Shown piece after piece: positions 15,821 through 23,463 of a stretch of DNA of 23,586 nt; position 1 is the stretch's first letter, and each line of letters begins with the position of its first letter. This DNA comes from Cocleimonas sp. GTDB lineage: Bacteria > Pseudomonadota > Gammaproteobacteria > Thiotrichales > Thiotrichaceae. The DNA lies in the NCBI GenBank assembly GCA_021647365.1, contig JAKIUW010000037.1:1-23586 (forward strand), written 5' to 3'. The notes under the pieces were generated by a model that did not search any database, was not told where the DNA came from, and was given only the letters and a program-made list of their open reading frames with translations. Made by a program: the position numbers and the translations under genes.

Positions 15821-17707
15821 CTAAACAATTAATTCTGCCGACCCCAGCGGACAAACAATCGCCTTATTAACCGTAACATCACTAGGAAACTCCTGTGCTA
15901 CCACCCAAACTTGCGAAATAACTTTGCTCACATCAGGCAACGCCCTAAGCGTTGATACGGTTCTCTTCTGATCAAAGAAAGCAAAAGGCTCATCAAGGAA
16001 AATAAATTGCTCCGTATTACCTGTATTTATCGCCAACTCTTCTGACATTGCCATTCGCAATGCAAGCATGATTTGGCGCTGTGTACCTGATGAAATTTCA
16101 TCAAAATCCATATAATCTTTCTTATCATCGGAATACACTTTCACACTTAAATCTTCACCAATACTGACTTCGCTATAACGCCCTTCGGTAAATTTAGGCA
16201 AAGTATTGGCAGATATATTAGCAATATTTTTATTAAATAATTCAATCGAACTCACGGCAGCTCGCTGTAATAAACCAATTGAAATATTATTTACGTCAAT
16301 ATTGCGTTCGCATTTGCTTACCAAAGAACTTAATTTTTTGATGGTAGAACGCAGTATGCCCGCTTCATCCGAACGAATTTTTTCTTGCTTAATATCTTCA
16401 AGCAAGCCTTTGCCTAAGTCTTCTATTTCGCCATCCTGTTTCTTTATTGCGCCTGATAAACGCGTAATTGCAGCAGTAACTTCCTCTTTGCTTGATTGAT
16501 AATTTGGCGCATCATCAATAAGTTGACGAAGGTTAGCAAACTGCTCACGCGGCGGAATGAGAATCAACGTATCTTGATCATTTTTGATGTGCCTATTCAT
16601 TGATTGAACAACACGCTCTGGCAATAAATTTTCAACCCGAGCCGTAATATGTTCATGACCTTCATTTATTTTACTGGCGATATTTGTTGCTTCACCACTG
16701 AGTGTTTTCATAGTTGCTTTTGCCCTGATATTCACCAAAGCGCTAATAAAATAAGCGATGATTGATACAACCGCAACGGGCAATAACCAATTTTCAGAAA
16801 AAGAGGCAAACAGTGATTGCTTGCCCTCATCAAGAAAGCCACTCAAAGCACTTTGTAAGCGATCAGGAAAATATTTACCTGCAATCCAAAGCAACCATGA
16901 GATTACAATAATAGGCATCAATGCAATACTTAAAAAACCAAAGAAACCACGCCTAGTTTTTGCACTGGAATAAGTGATTGAGTTATCAGTATAGGTATCT
17001 TTATTATCATCTAAAAACTCAACCAAAGCTTCTCGTTGGCTCTGCTCAGCACCCAATATTTGTTCAGCATCAACCAATTCTGGTAACAAAGTTTCATCAA
17101 GCTTCATGGCATCCAAGTTTTTCTGATTAAGCTTAACTTCTGGCCCTAACTCAGCAATGGTTTCTTCCTTTTTTTCATTGGTACGAAAAAACTCATCATG
17201 CAAGCGCCCATAATCACCAATACCTGCCATTTTTTTAATAGTGTCACTGTTAGGGTCTGGTGTTGTTAACTCACGCTGAGCAAGGTAGAAAGAGCTAGCA
17301 AAAGCATCATAATCAAAACCTAATATTTTCATTAAGGTATCAGAAACTGCATCTACACTATCTAAAACGATATCTTCTGAACCTTCTTTTTGCAGGTTAA
17401 CTTCAACTTTACCATCTCGGTGAAAACTACGGTACAAGGTATAGTTGTCAGGGTTTTGGACATCACCTGCGGAGAACTTTAGCGTAACTTCAGCATTATC
17501 TCTTCCCCATGAGATTATTTTATGTAAATTTTTCTTATCTAAGACAAACGTGCGACCATATAAAGCAAAACAGATAGATTCACCAATACTGGTTTTACCC
17601 GATTCATTTAAACCCGCTACGGTGATAACACCTTTTGGAGGAATATCGTCTACTTCAAGCTTGTGATATTTACGAAAGTTTTTTGCGTGGAGCGATCTAA
17701 TCAGCAT
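15821..17707 (-). CDS. Membrane-spanning SMC/Rad50-like ATPase (YhaN/RecF-type)
   Basis: A 628-aa protein with a split ABC-type ATPase as in Rad50, SbcC, RecF and YhaN. The N-terminal half has RSLHAKNFRKY, Walker A GLNESGKT (32-39) and a Q-loop-like YLAQRE (141-146). A central region has two hydrophobic helices (~254-278 and ~306-326) between helical, probably coiled-coil stretches. The C-terminal half has signature SSGTQRQIML (539-548), Walker B FIFLDEP with Asp572/Glu573 and a D-loop. All catalytic motifs are intact. Membrane insertion of the arm is unusual for SMC-like proteins. Its start overlaps the 68-aa gene upstream by 11 bases. Possible roles are DNA repair, nuclease partner or phage defence; none is shown. 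Repeat E6 lies downstream. Confidence 0.7.
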   Translation of the reverse strand: MLIRSLHAKNFRKYHKLEVDDIPPKGVITVAGLNESGKTSIGESICFALYGRTFVLDKKNLHKIISWGRDNAEVTLKFSAGDVQNPDNYTLYRSFHRDGKVEVNLQKEGSEDIVLDSVDAVSDTLMKILGFDYDAFASSFYLAQRELTTPDPNSDTIKKMAGIGDYGRLHDEFFRTNEKKEETIAELGPEVKLNQKNLDAMKLDETLLPELVDAEQILGAEQSQREALVEFLDDNKDTYTDNSITYSSAKTRRGFFGFLSIALMPIIVISWLLWIAGKYFPDRLQSALSGFLDEGKQSLFASFSENWLLPVAVVSIIAYFISALVNIRAKATMKTLSGEATNIASKINEGHEHITARVENLLPERVVQSMNRHIKNDQDTLILIPPREQFANLRQLIDDAPNYQSSKEEVTAAITRLSGAIKKQDGEIEDLGKGLLEDIKQEKIRSDEAGILRSTIKKLSSLVSKCERNIDVNNISIGLLQRAAVSSIELFNKNIANISANTLPKFTEGRYSEVSIGEDLSVKVYSDDKKDYMDFDEISSGTQRQIMLALRMAMSEELAINTGNTEQFIFLDEPFAFFDQKRTVSTLRALPDVSKVISQVWVVAQEFPSDVTVNKAIVCPLGSAELIV

Positions 17708-17903
17708 TAAATATTTCTCCTACAGAAGCAGTTCTATCCAGTTTTTCAAGCACCAATTTCACGCCTTCTTGGTATTTATCTAAGTCAAAACCATCTAGCT
17801 TGGACTGTTCACGTATATCTTCTTTGCAAAATTCCGCAAAACGTTTTACCGCGCCTTGAGTACTATCTGCCTTCAACCATCGTAATTCTAGTTCTGCTGC
17901 CAT
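17697..17903 (-). CDS. Small hypothetical protein coupled to the SMC-like ATPase
   Basis: A 68-aa soluble, charged, probably all-helical protein (starts MAAELELRWL, ends ASVGEIFNAD). I do not recognise the family. A clear GGAG ribosome-binding site lies about ten bases before the ATG, and its last 11 bases overlap the start of the ATPase gene, so translation of the two is probably coupled. It is the first gene after the rho terminator, hence the start of a two-gene unit. A regulatory or adaptor subunit for the ATPase is the simplest guess. Confidence 0.65.
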   Translation of the reverse strand: MAAELELRWLKADSTQGAVKRFAEFCKEDIREQSKLDGFDLDKYQEGVKLVLEKLDRTASVGEIFNAD

Positions 17904-17987
17904 TTTGACTTTTCTCCAGAAGTGTTTGTGCCAAGTATTCTACTTGATAAAATAGAATTTTATTAGCATGTAAGTCATTTTTTAAAT

Positions 17988-18024
17988 AAAAAAGCCCCAT
18001 GATGAATAGATCAACATAGGGCTT
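17988..18024 (-). terminator. Rho-independent terminator after rho
   Basis: Minus-strand hairpin: AAGCCCTATG (18015-18024) pairs with CATGGGGCTT (17992-18001), ten pairs including one G-U, followed by TTTTTTATTT. It begins 30 bp after the rho stop codon and looks like a textbook terminator, unlike the E-family hairpins. Confidence 0.85.
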
Positions 18025-18053
18025 AATATAGAGATTTAGTACTTAATCAGTAA

Positions 18054-19310
18054 CTAACTTTTCATTGAATTGAAAAACTCTTCATTTGTTTTTGTTTTTT
18101 GTAGCTTATCGAATAAGAACTCCATCGCGCCCACTTCATCCATTGGGTGTAAGAATTTTCGTAAAATCCACAAGCTTTGTAACTCATCTTCACCAACTAA
18201 CAACTCTTCGCGACGTGTGCCTGAGCGGTTAACATTAATCGCTGGGTAAACACGCTTTTCAGAGATCTTACGATCAAGGTGAACTTCTGAGTTACCTGTA
18301 CCCTTAAATTCTTCGTAGATAACTTCATCCATTTTAGAACCCGTATCAACCAAAGCCGTAGCTAAAATCGTTAAGCTTCCGCCCTCTTCTAAGTTACGCG
18401 CTGCACCGAAGAAACGCTTAGGACGATGCAACGCATTAGCATCAACACCACCCGTAAGTACCTTACCTGATGATGGAACAACCGTATTGTAAGCACGTGC
18501 TAAACGTGTAATTGAATCCAACAAAATAATGACGTCTTTTTTATGTTCAACAAGGCGCTTGGCTTTTTCTATAACCATTTCTGCTATTTGAACGTGACGT
18601 GTTGCTGGCTCATCAAAGGTAGATGAAATCACTTCTCCACGCACCATGCGTGACATCTCTGTTACTTCTTCTGGACGCTCATCAATCAGTAAAACAATCA
18701 AATGTGCATCTGGGTGATTGGTTGCGATACTTTGCGCGATATTTTGTAGCATCATCGTTTTACCCGCTTTTGGCGGTGCGATGATTAAACCACGCTGACC
18801 TTTACCAATGGGCGCAACAATATCAATAACGCGCGCCGTAATATCTTCGGTACTGCCGTTACCACGCTCCATACGCATACGCTCATCAGGATGTAGCGGC
18901 GTGAGGTTTTCAAAAAGTATTTTATTACGTGCATTTTCTGGTGGCTCATAGTTGATGGTATCAACTTTTAAGAGTGCAAAATAACGCTCACCATCTTTAG
19001 GTGTGCGAATCTTACCTGCAACGGTATCGCCCGTGCGTAGACCAAAACGACGAATCTGGCTCGGTGAAACATAAATATCATCAGCGCCTGCAACGTAGTT
19101 ACTATCGCTTGAGCGCAAAAAACCAAAGCCGTCTTGCAAGATTTCTAATACACCGTCACCGTGTATATCTTCTTTATTTTTAGCCGCAGCTTTTAATATG
19201 GCGAAAATAACGTCTTGCTTACGAGCGCGTGACATGCCGTCAACACCCATTTCTTTAGCCATTTCGAGGATGGCCGAAGGGCCTTTTTGTTTCAGTTCAG
19301 AAAGATTCAT
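18054..19310 (-). CDS. rho: Transcription termination factor Rho
   Basis: A 418-aa hexameric RNA-dependent ATPase, almost the length of the E. coli protein. Seen: N-terminal helical domain (MNLSELKQKG), RNA-binding cold-shock-like domain with GFGFLR (61-66) and DDIYVSPSQIRRFGLR (77-92), Walker A APPKAGKT (178-185), Walker B VIILLDSITRLAR (~260), SGKVLTGGVD Q-loop and GTGNSEVHLDR R-loop. No insertion. It is downstream of trxA on the same strand, the order found in gammaproteobacteria. The long untranslated leader (next entry) suggests control by attenuation or by Rho itself. Confidence 0.97.
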   Translation of the reverse strand: MNLSELKQKGPSAILEMAKEMGVDGMSRARKQDVIFAILKAAAKNKEDIHGDGVLEILQDGFGFLRSSDSNYVAGADDIYVSPSQIRRFGLRTGDTVAGKIRTPKDGERYFALLKVDTINYEPPENARNKILFENLTPLHPDERMRMERGNGSTEDITARVIDIVAPIGKGQRGLIIAPPKAGKTMMLQNIAQSIATNHPDAHLIVLLIDERPEEVTEMSRMVRGEVISSTFDEPATRHVQIAEMVIEKAKRLVEHKKDVIILLDSITRLARAYNTVVPSSGKVLTGGVDANALHRPKRFFGAARNLEEGGSLTILATALVDTGSKMDEVIYEEFKGTGNSEVHLDRKISEKRVYPAINVNRSGTRREELLVGEDELQSLWILRKFLHPMDEVGAMEFLFDKLQKTKTNEEFFNSMKS

Positions 19311-19697
19311 AGATTAATAATTTTGTAGGATTTGAATATAAACATTAGAAATAATTCTAATAATAATTTAAGGATTGGATTTGAACGATTCAGGAAATTT
19401 TAGTTTTATTTTCTAGGGTTCTTTAAATTAAAAACTGAAAACATATCTGGAAAAATAAAAGTTTTTTAGTAATTTGAAAAATAGCCTGAAACGGCAAAAA
19501 CGAGATTAGCTGCGAACAACTGAATGCAAGGCTATCATGTGATTAAAAATTAGTCCAGCCTTCTACGACAAAGGAAAACAAAAGACTAGCTAATAATAAC
19601 GTCCGTCATTCCTGCGAAAGCAGGAATCTTGTCAAGCTAGGGTATAACTCAAACAGATCCCCGCTAAAAAGCATGCGGGAATGACGAGTGTCTCTAC
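19311..19697. other. trxA-rho intergenic region / rho leader
   Basis: 387 bp with no credible gene. The trxA-proximal part holds a dRS3-like repeat (19604-19686); the remaining ~290 bp on the rho side is very AT-rich, with TTTTT and AAAAA stretches and no strong hairpin that I can see. In E. coli the rho leader is long and autoregulated by premature Rho-dependent termination, and this leader may do the same; I see no clear rhoL-like leader peptide. Confidence 0.5.
19604..19686. repeat. dRS3/CGTCATTCC-type inverted repeat
   Basis: CGTCATTCC (19604-19612) is mirrored by GGAATGACG (19678-19686). Inside are two small hairpins: TTCCTGC-GAAA-GCAGGAA (19609-19626, GNRA loop) and CCCGC...GCGGG (19660-19679). 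This CGTCATTCC...GGAATGACG pattern is a repeat known from several proteobacteria (dRS3 in Neisseria). It begins 11 bp after the trxA stop and may end the trxA transcript. Confidence 0.7.
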
Positions 19698-20018
19698 TTA
19701 AATATTCTGATCTAAAAATGCGGTCAACTGTGATTTGTTAAGCGCGCCGACTTTAGTCGCCTCAACTTCACCGTCTTTAAATAGCATTAATGTTGGAATA
19801 CCACGAATGCCATACTTAGGTGGTGTATCACCGTTCTCGTCGATATTAAGTTTGCCAACAATCACTTTACCTTCATACTCAGAAGCAATCTCTTCCAATA
19901 TTGGCGCGATAGACTTACAAGGCCCACACCACTCTGCCCAGTAATCAACTAATACAGGTGTGCCGCTTTTAATAACATCTTCTTCAAAAGATGCATCTGT
20001 TAAATTTACAATACTCAT
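19698..20018 (-). CDS. trxA: Thioredoxin 1
   Basis: A 106-aa cytosolic dithiol-disulfide oxidoreductase. The active site WCGPC (Cys31, Cys34), buried Asp25 and the cis-proline loop GIRGIPTLMLF are all in their usual positions, and the length is standard. It lies upstream of rho on the same strand, the classic gammaproteobacterial pair, although the 387-bp gap makes separate transcripts likely. About 100 bp separate its start from repeat E7. Confidence 0.96.
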   Translation of the reverse strand: MSIVNLTDASFEEDVIKSGTPVLVDYWAEWCGPCKSIAPILEEIASEYEGKVIVGKLNIDENGDTPPKYGIRGIPTLMLFKDGEVEATKVGALNKSQLTAFLDQNI

Positions 20019-20118
20019 ATTTCTACTACTCCAGCGTGGTAATTTGTTTGAATACCTGCATTATCAAGGCAAACAATAAAAATTCAAGACCTAAAGTGGG
20101 GTATATTTAGATAAATAT

Positions 20119-20189
20119 ATAAAGCACACCCCCCCACTTTTACATGATACGTTTATAACACCATGTAAAAGTGGGGGGGTGTGCTTTAT
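20119..20189. repeat. Hairpin repeat E7 (short form, subfamily A)
   Basis: Arms 20119-20146 and 20162-20189, 28 perfect bp; C run of 7 (20129-20135) faces G run of 7 (20173-20179). The stop codon TAA of the upstream HupE-type gene (20186-20188, minus strand) lies inside the base of the stem, so the hairpin starts directly at the end of translation. Confidence 0.92.
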
Positions 20190-21349
20190 GAAATGAATCC
20201 TATATCCAAACGCTCAACAAACCAATAAAGCGCGACAAGCGTGATAGTCATTGATACAGGTACAGTTATGGCTTGCTTATACCAAGGCTTTTTACCAAAC
20301 CAATAACCCACCAGTAGAAATGCGCCCAAAATAATTGCCAATTGCCCCAGTTCAACGCCGATATTAAAGCTGATTAATGCGACGGCAAAAGCATCATCGG
20401 GCATTCCAAAGTCTGCAAGCACGCTAGCGAAGCCTAAGCCGTGTAGTAATCCAAATGCGAACACCAATATCAAACGGCTACTGTGTAGCTTTTTAGAAAA
20501 TATATTTTCGATGCCCACATAGGCAATCGACAATGCAATGAGTGGCTCTACGATATTAGCGGGTAGCGAGATAATGCCATTCATTGCCAAGCCTAGTGTG
20601 ATGGTATGCGCCAAGGTGAACATGGTGACTTGCCAGAGCAAGGGTTTGAATTTTGTGGAAAATAAAAACAGCCCCAAGATAAATAAAATATGATCCAAGC
20701 CTTTTGGCAGAATATGCTCAAAGCCATAAACAATGTAATTACTAATTGTTTTATAGATAGGCATACGCGCAACAACTTCGGTGAGTGATAGCGCCTCACT
20801 GGGTTTGTCATCACGCAACCATTGCCATTCAGACCAGTGGTATTTTTCTTTTGCTTTATCGACTTGGCGCAGGCGCACGGCATTGTCGCCAAACGACATT
20901 GGGTAGTACCATGCGAGTGACTGCACCGAGACATCAACACTGCCTTTTAGGTTGATAACGCTGATGCGTGGGACTTTGGTGTAACCGGGTTCTGGGATTT
21001 TTACTTTGCTTATTGTGAGTACAACTTTGTCTCCATCGGCATCCATTAATCGTATCGAATCTAAAAAATTCGTTTTAAATTTATCAAACTGAACCTGCAA
21101 ATCACTGTCTGACATTTTTCGCAACACATCATATTCTGCCGCATTGGGTGCATCTTTAGTGTTTTTATATTTGCCGTTAATGCCTGTGAGTAATGCCTCG
21201 AGACTGGCGCGGATTTCTACATCTATCTGCCCTTGTTTATTTACGTTTATTTCTATCAACGCGGGTTTAACCACATCTGCAAAGCTAAAAGTACTAATAA
21301 ATATCAGGAAATATGCGATGAATAGTTTTTTTATAGTGAAAACAGGCAT
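20186..21349 (-). CDS. HupE/UreJ family protein with large extracytoplasmic N-terminal domain
   Basis: A 387-aa protein: signal peptide (1-24, FSFA), a soluble domain (~25-200) rich in beta strands with no membrane helix, then a HupE/UreJ_2-type permease half with about six helices. The motif GFEHILPKGLDHILFILG (His212, Asp219, His220) opens the permease half, and FTLAHTITLGLA and LLHGLGFA add further conserved His. The family is associated with nickel/cobalt or copper uptake; the metal cannot be told from the sequence. It diverges from soxB with a 97-bp gap, and its stop codon is inside repeat E7. Confidence 0.8.
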   Translation of the reverse strand: MPVFTIKKLFIAYFLIFISTFSFADVVKPALIEINVNKQGQIDVEIRASLEALLTGINGKYKNTKDAPNAAEYDVLRKMSDSDLQVQFDKFKTNFLDSIRLMDADGDKVVLTISKVKIPEPGYTKVPRISVINLKGSVDVSVQSLAWYYPMSFGDNAVRLRQVDKAKEKYHWSEWQWLRDDKPSEALSLTEVVARMPIYKTISNYIVYGFEHILPKGLDHILFILGLFLFSTKFKPLLWQVTMFTLAHTITLGLAMNGIISLPANIVEPLIALSIAYVGIENIFSKKLHSSRLILVFAFGLLHGLGFASVLADFGMPDDAFAVALISFNIGVELGQLAIILGAFLLVGYWFGKKPWYKQAITVPVSMTITLVALYWFVERLDIGFIS

Positions 21350-21372
21350 AGAATCAATCTAATATAAAAATT

Positions 21373-21394
21373 CGTAGAAATGCAGTAGTCTACG
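21373..21394. promoter_or_regulatory. Possible operator between soxB and the HupE-type gene
   Basis: CGTAGA (21373-21378) is mirrored by TCTACG (21389-21394) with ten bases between. Dyad symmetry in a 97-bp divergent promoter region is compatible with binding by a dimeric regulator, but six bp can occur by chance. Confidence 0.3.
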
Positions 21395-21446
21395 GCTTAA
21401 TTCAAAATAATAGTAACTAAATTAATACACGCTAGGAGAAACACAA

Positions 21447-23360
21447 ATGCCAATGATGGATAAACGTACCTTTTTAAAAATCGCCGCAATGGGAACAGCA
21501 GGCGCAAGCACGCTACCTTGGTTAATGCAGAATGCTCAGGCTTCTGAGATGGCAAAGATGCCAACAGATTACTACAAGCTCCCTATGAAAGGTCAGGCAC
21601 GTATTATTCACACTACCGATGTTCACGGGCAGTTGTTGCCTGTTTACTTCCGTGAGCCAAATGTAAATTTAGGTGTTGGCGAGGCATTAGGTCGTCCTCC
21701 ACATATTGTGGGTAAAAAGCTATTAGAGAAAATGAATCTAACGGAGAATAGTCCTGAAGCTTACGCTTACACCTATCTTGATTTTTATAATGCGGCAAAA
21801 AAATACGGCAAGATGGGCGGCTACTCTCATCTAAAAACCTTACTCGACAGCTTACGTAAAGATGCGGGCGGTGTTGAAAATACAGTTTCTCTTGATGGTG
21901 GCGATTTGTGGCAGGGCTCAGGCACATCACTTTGGACGCGCGGCGTTGACATGGTTGAGGCTTCAAATATTTTAGGCATCGACGTAATGATCGGTCACTG
22001 GGAATTTACTTACAACGAAGCAGAAGTGCTAAGCAACGTAGCTTTATTTAAAGGCGATTTCATCGGGCAAAACGTGCGCGTTAAAGAAGATTCTTTAATG
22101 GACGATAATTATGCCGAGCTTGTTGAAAAGAATAATGGCTTAGGCTTATTTGATGAAGACGAAGGTTACGCTTTCCAACCTTATGTTATGAAAAAAGTTG
22201 GCGGTAAGCGCATTGCTGTAGTTGGGCAAGCTTTCCCACGTACTGCGAATGCAAACCCACCTGAGTTCTTCCCTGACTGGTCATTTGGCTTGCGCGAAGA
22301 AGATATGGCAAACTTGGTTAAAAAGATTCGTGCAGAAGAAAAGCCCGACGCCGTGGTTATGCTCTCACACAATGGCATGGACGTTGATGTGAAAATGGGC
22401 GAAAACGTACCGGGCATCGACGCGATTTTTGGTGGTCATACGCACGATGGAATGCCACAACCAATTTCGGTTAAGAGCAAAGGTGGCAACACTTGTTTGG
22501 TAACAAATGCTGGTTCTAACGGTAAGTTTGTTGGCGTTATGGATATTGATGTTAGCGATGGCAAGACCAACCTAAATTACTCAATGAAACCTGTCTTCAC
22601 TAATTGGTTGCCTGCGGATAAAGAGATGGAAGCGTATCTTTCACAAATGCGTAGCAAAAAATATGACGATAAGATCGTTGAAGCACGTAATGAGAAACTC
22701 AAAGTTAATAAGTCACGTTTAGGCAAAACGTATGATGAAATTTTAACCGAAAAATTAGCCATAGCTGATCGTACTTTGTACCGCAGGGGTAACTTCATGG
22801 GCACTTGGGATCAAGTGCTATGTAACGCACTTCGCCATGAATACAAAGCAGATATTTCATTCTCGGCAGGTGTTCGTTGGGGTACATCAACGCTAAAAGG
22901 CGATTGGATCACAATGGAAGATGTAATGACCCAGTGTTCAATGACCTACGCAGAAACGTACACCAGCGAAATTACAGGTAAAGATTTACTAGAAACTCTA
23001 GAGCAAATCGCAGACAACCTATTCGACCCAGACCCATACCTACAATCAGGTGGCGACATGGTGCGTGTAGGTGGATTGGATTACACCATGGATCCTCGCA
23101 AAGAATTGTACAAACGTATCACCGATGCGCGCTTAGATAACGGCGATGCAATCGACCCTAAAAAGACTTACAAGCTCGCAGGTTGGGCAACGGTTAACCG
23201 CACGCCAGAAGGTCGTTTAATGTGGGACGTGGTACGTGATTATATTATTGCTAACAAAGGCAAAGACGATGTACTTAAACTGCCTAAGATGAATCGCCCT
23301 AAGCTGGTTGGTGTGGGTGATAACCCCGGTATTGCTGATTATGCGGGTGAGATGGGTTAG
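21447..23360 (+). CDS. soxB: Thiosulfohydrolase SoxB (sulfate thiol esterase)
   Basis: A 637-aa periplasmic enzyme of the Sox thiosulfate-oxidation pathway, which hydrolyses sulfate from the thiosulfonate bound to the SoxYZ carrier. N-terminal Tat-like signal (DKRTFLKIAA, cleavage near QASE). Two-metal calcineurin-like domain: HTTDVHGQL (Asp58, His60), LDGGDLWQGS (150-157), SoxB signature GHWEFTYN (183-190), SHNGMDVD and GGHTHDG; then a 5'-nucleotidase C-terminal domain. AGGAG eight bases before the ATG fixes the start. No other sox gene is in the window, so soxAXYZ must be elsewhere. Repeat E8 follows 22 bp after the stop. It indicates sulfur-oxidising metabolism. Confidence 0.95.
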   Translation: MPMMDKRTFLKIAAMGTAGASTLPWLMQNAQASEMAKMPTDYYKLPMKGQARIIHTTDVHGQLLPVYFREPNVNLGVGEALGRPPHIVGKKLLEKMNLTENSPEAYAYTYLDFYNAAKKYGKMGGYSHLKTLLDSLRKDAGGVENTVSLDGGDLWQGSGTSLWTRGVDMVEASNILGIDVMIGHWEFTYNEAEVLSNVALFKGDFIGQNVRVKEDSLMDDNYAELVEKNNGLGLFDEDEGYAFQPYVMKKVGGKRIAVVGQAFPRTANANPPEFFPDWSFGLREEDMANLVKKIRAEEKPDAVVMLSHNGMDVDVKMGENVPGIDAIFGGHTHDGMPQPISVKSKGGNTCLVTNAGSNGKFVGVMDIDVSDGKTNLNYSMKPVFTNWLPADKEMEAYLSQMRSKKYDDKIVEARNEKLKVNKSRLGKTYDEILTEKLAIADRTLYRRGNFMGTWDQVLCNALRHEYKADISFSAGVRWGTSTLKGDWITMEDVMTQCSMTYAETYTSEITGKDLLETLEQIADNLFDPDPYLQSGGDMVRVGGLDYTMDPRKELYKRITDARLDNGDAIDPKKTYKLAGWATVNRTPEGRLMWDVVRDYIIANKGKDDVLKLPKMNRPKLVGVGDNPGIADYAGEMG

Positions 23361-23382
23361 ATAATCGCCCCTTAATAAGTTA

Positions 23383-23460
23383 TAAAGCACACCCCCCTAG
23401 TTTTACATGATGTTTTGTTATACGCATAAACATCATGTAAAACTAAGGGGGTGTGCTTTA
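23383..23460. repeat. Hairpin repeat E8 (short form, subfamily B)
   Basis: Arms 23383-23415 and 23428-23460: 33 positions with one mismatch (C run of 6 against a G run of 5), CTAGTTTTACATGATGTTT at the top, 12-base loop. It ends three bases before the IS tip at 23464 and lies just after soxB. Confidence 0.92.
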
Positions 23461-23463
23461 AAT

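Noticed and set aside
20593..20940. Minus-strand 115-codon frame inside the HupE-type gene
   Set aside because: Same strand but different frame, entirely inside the permease gene, cysteine-rich low-quality translation without a ribosome-binding site.
130..23460. CRISPR array or integron attC cassette array made of the hairpin repeats
   Set aside because: Copies are kilobases apart with whole genes between them, there are no uniform spacers, no cas or integrase genes, and the palindromes are far more perfect than attC sites.
130..23460. Hairpin repeats as classical MITEs
   Set aside because: I compared the flanks of the full copies and found no consistent target-site duplication, and the strict placement after stop codons does not fit random insertion. 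A mobile origin is still possible for the long form.
130..23460. G-quadruplexes formed by the G runs
   Set aside because: Each strand of a copy has only one G run, so no intramolecular quadruplex can form; the G run is fully paired with the C run.
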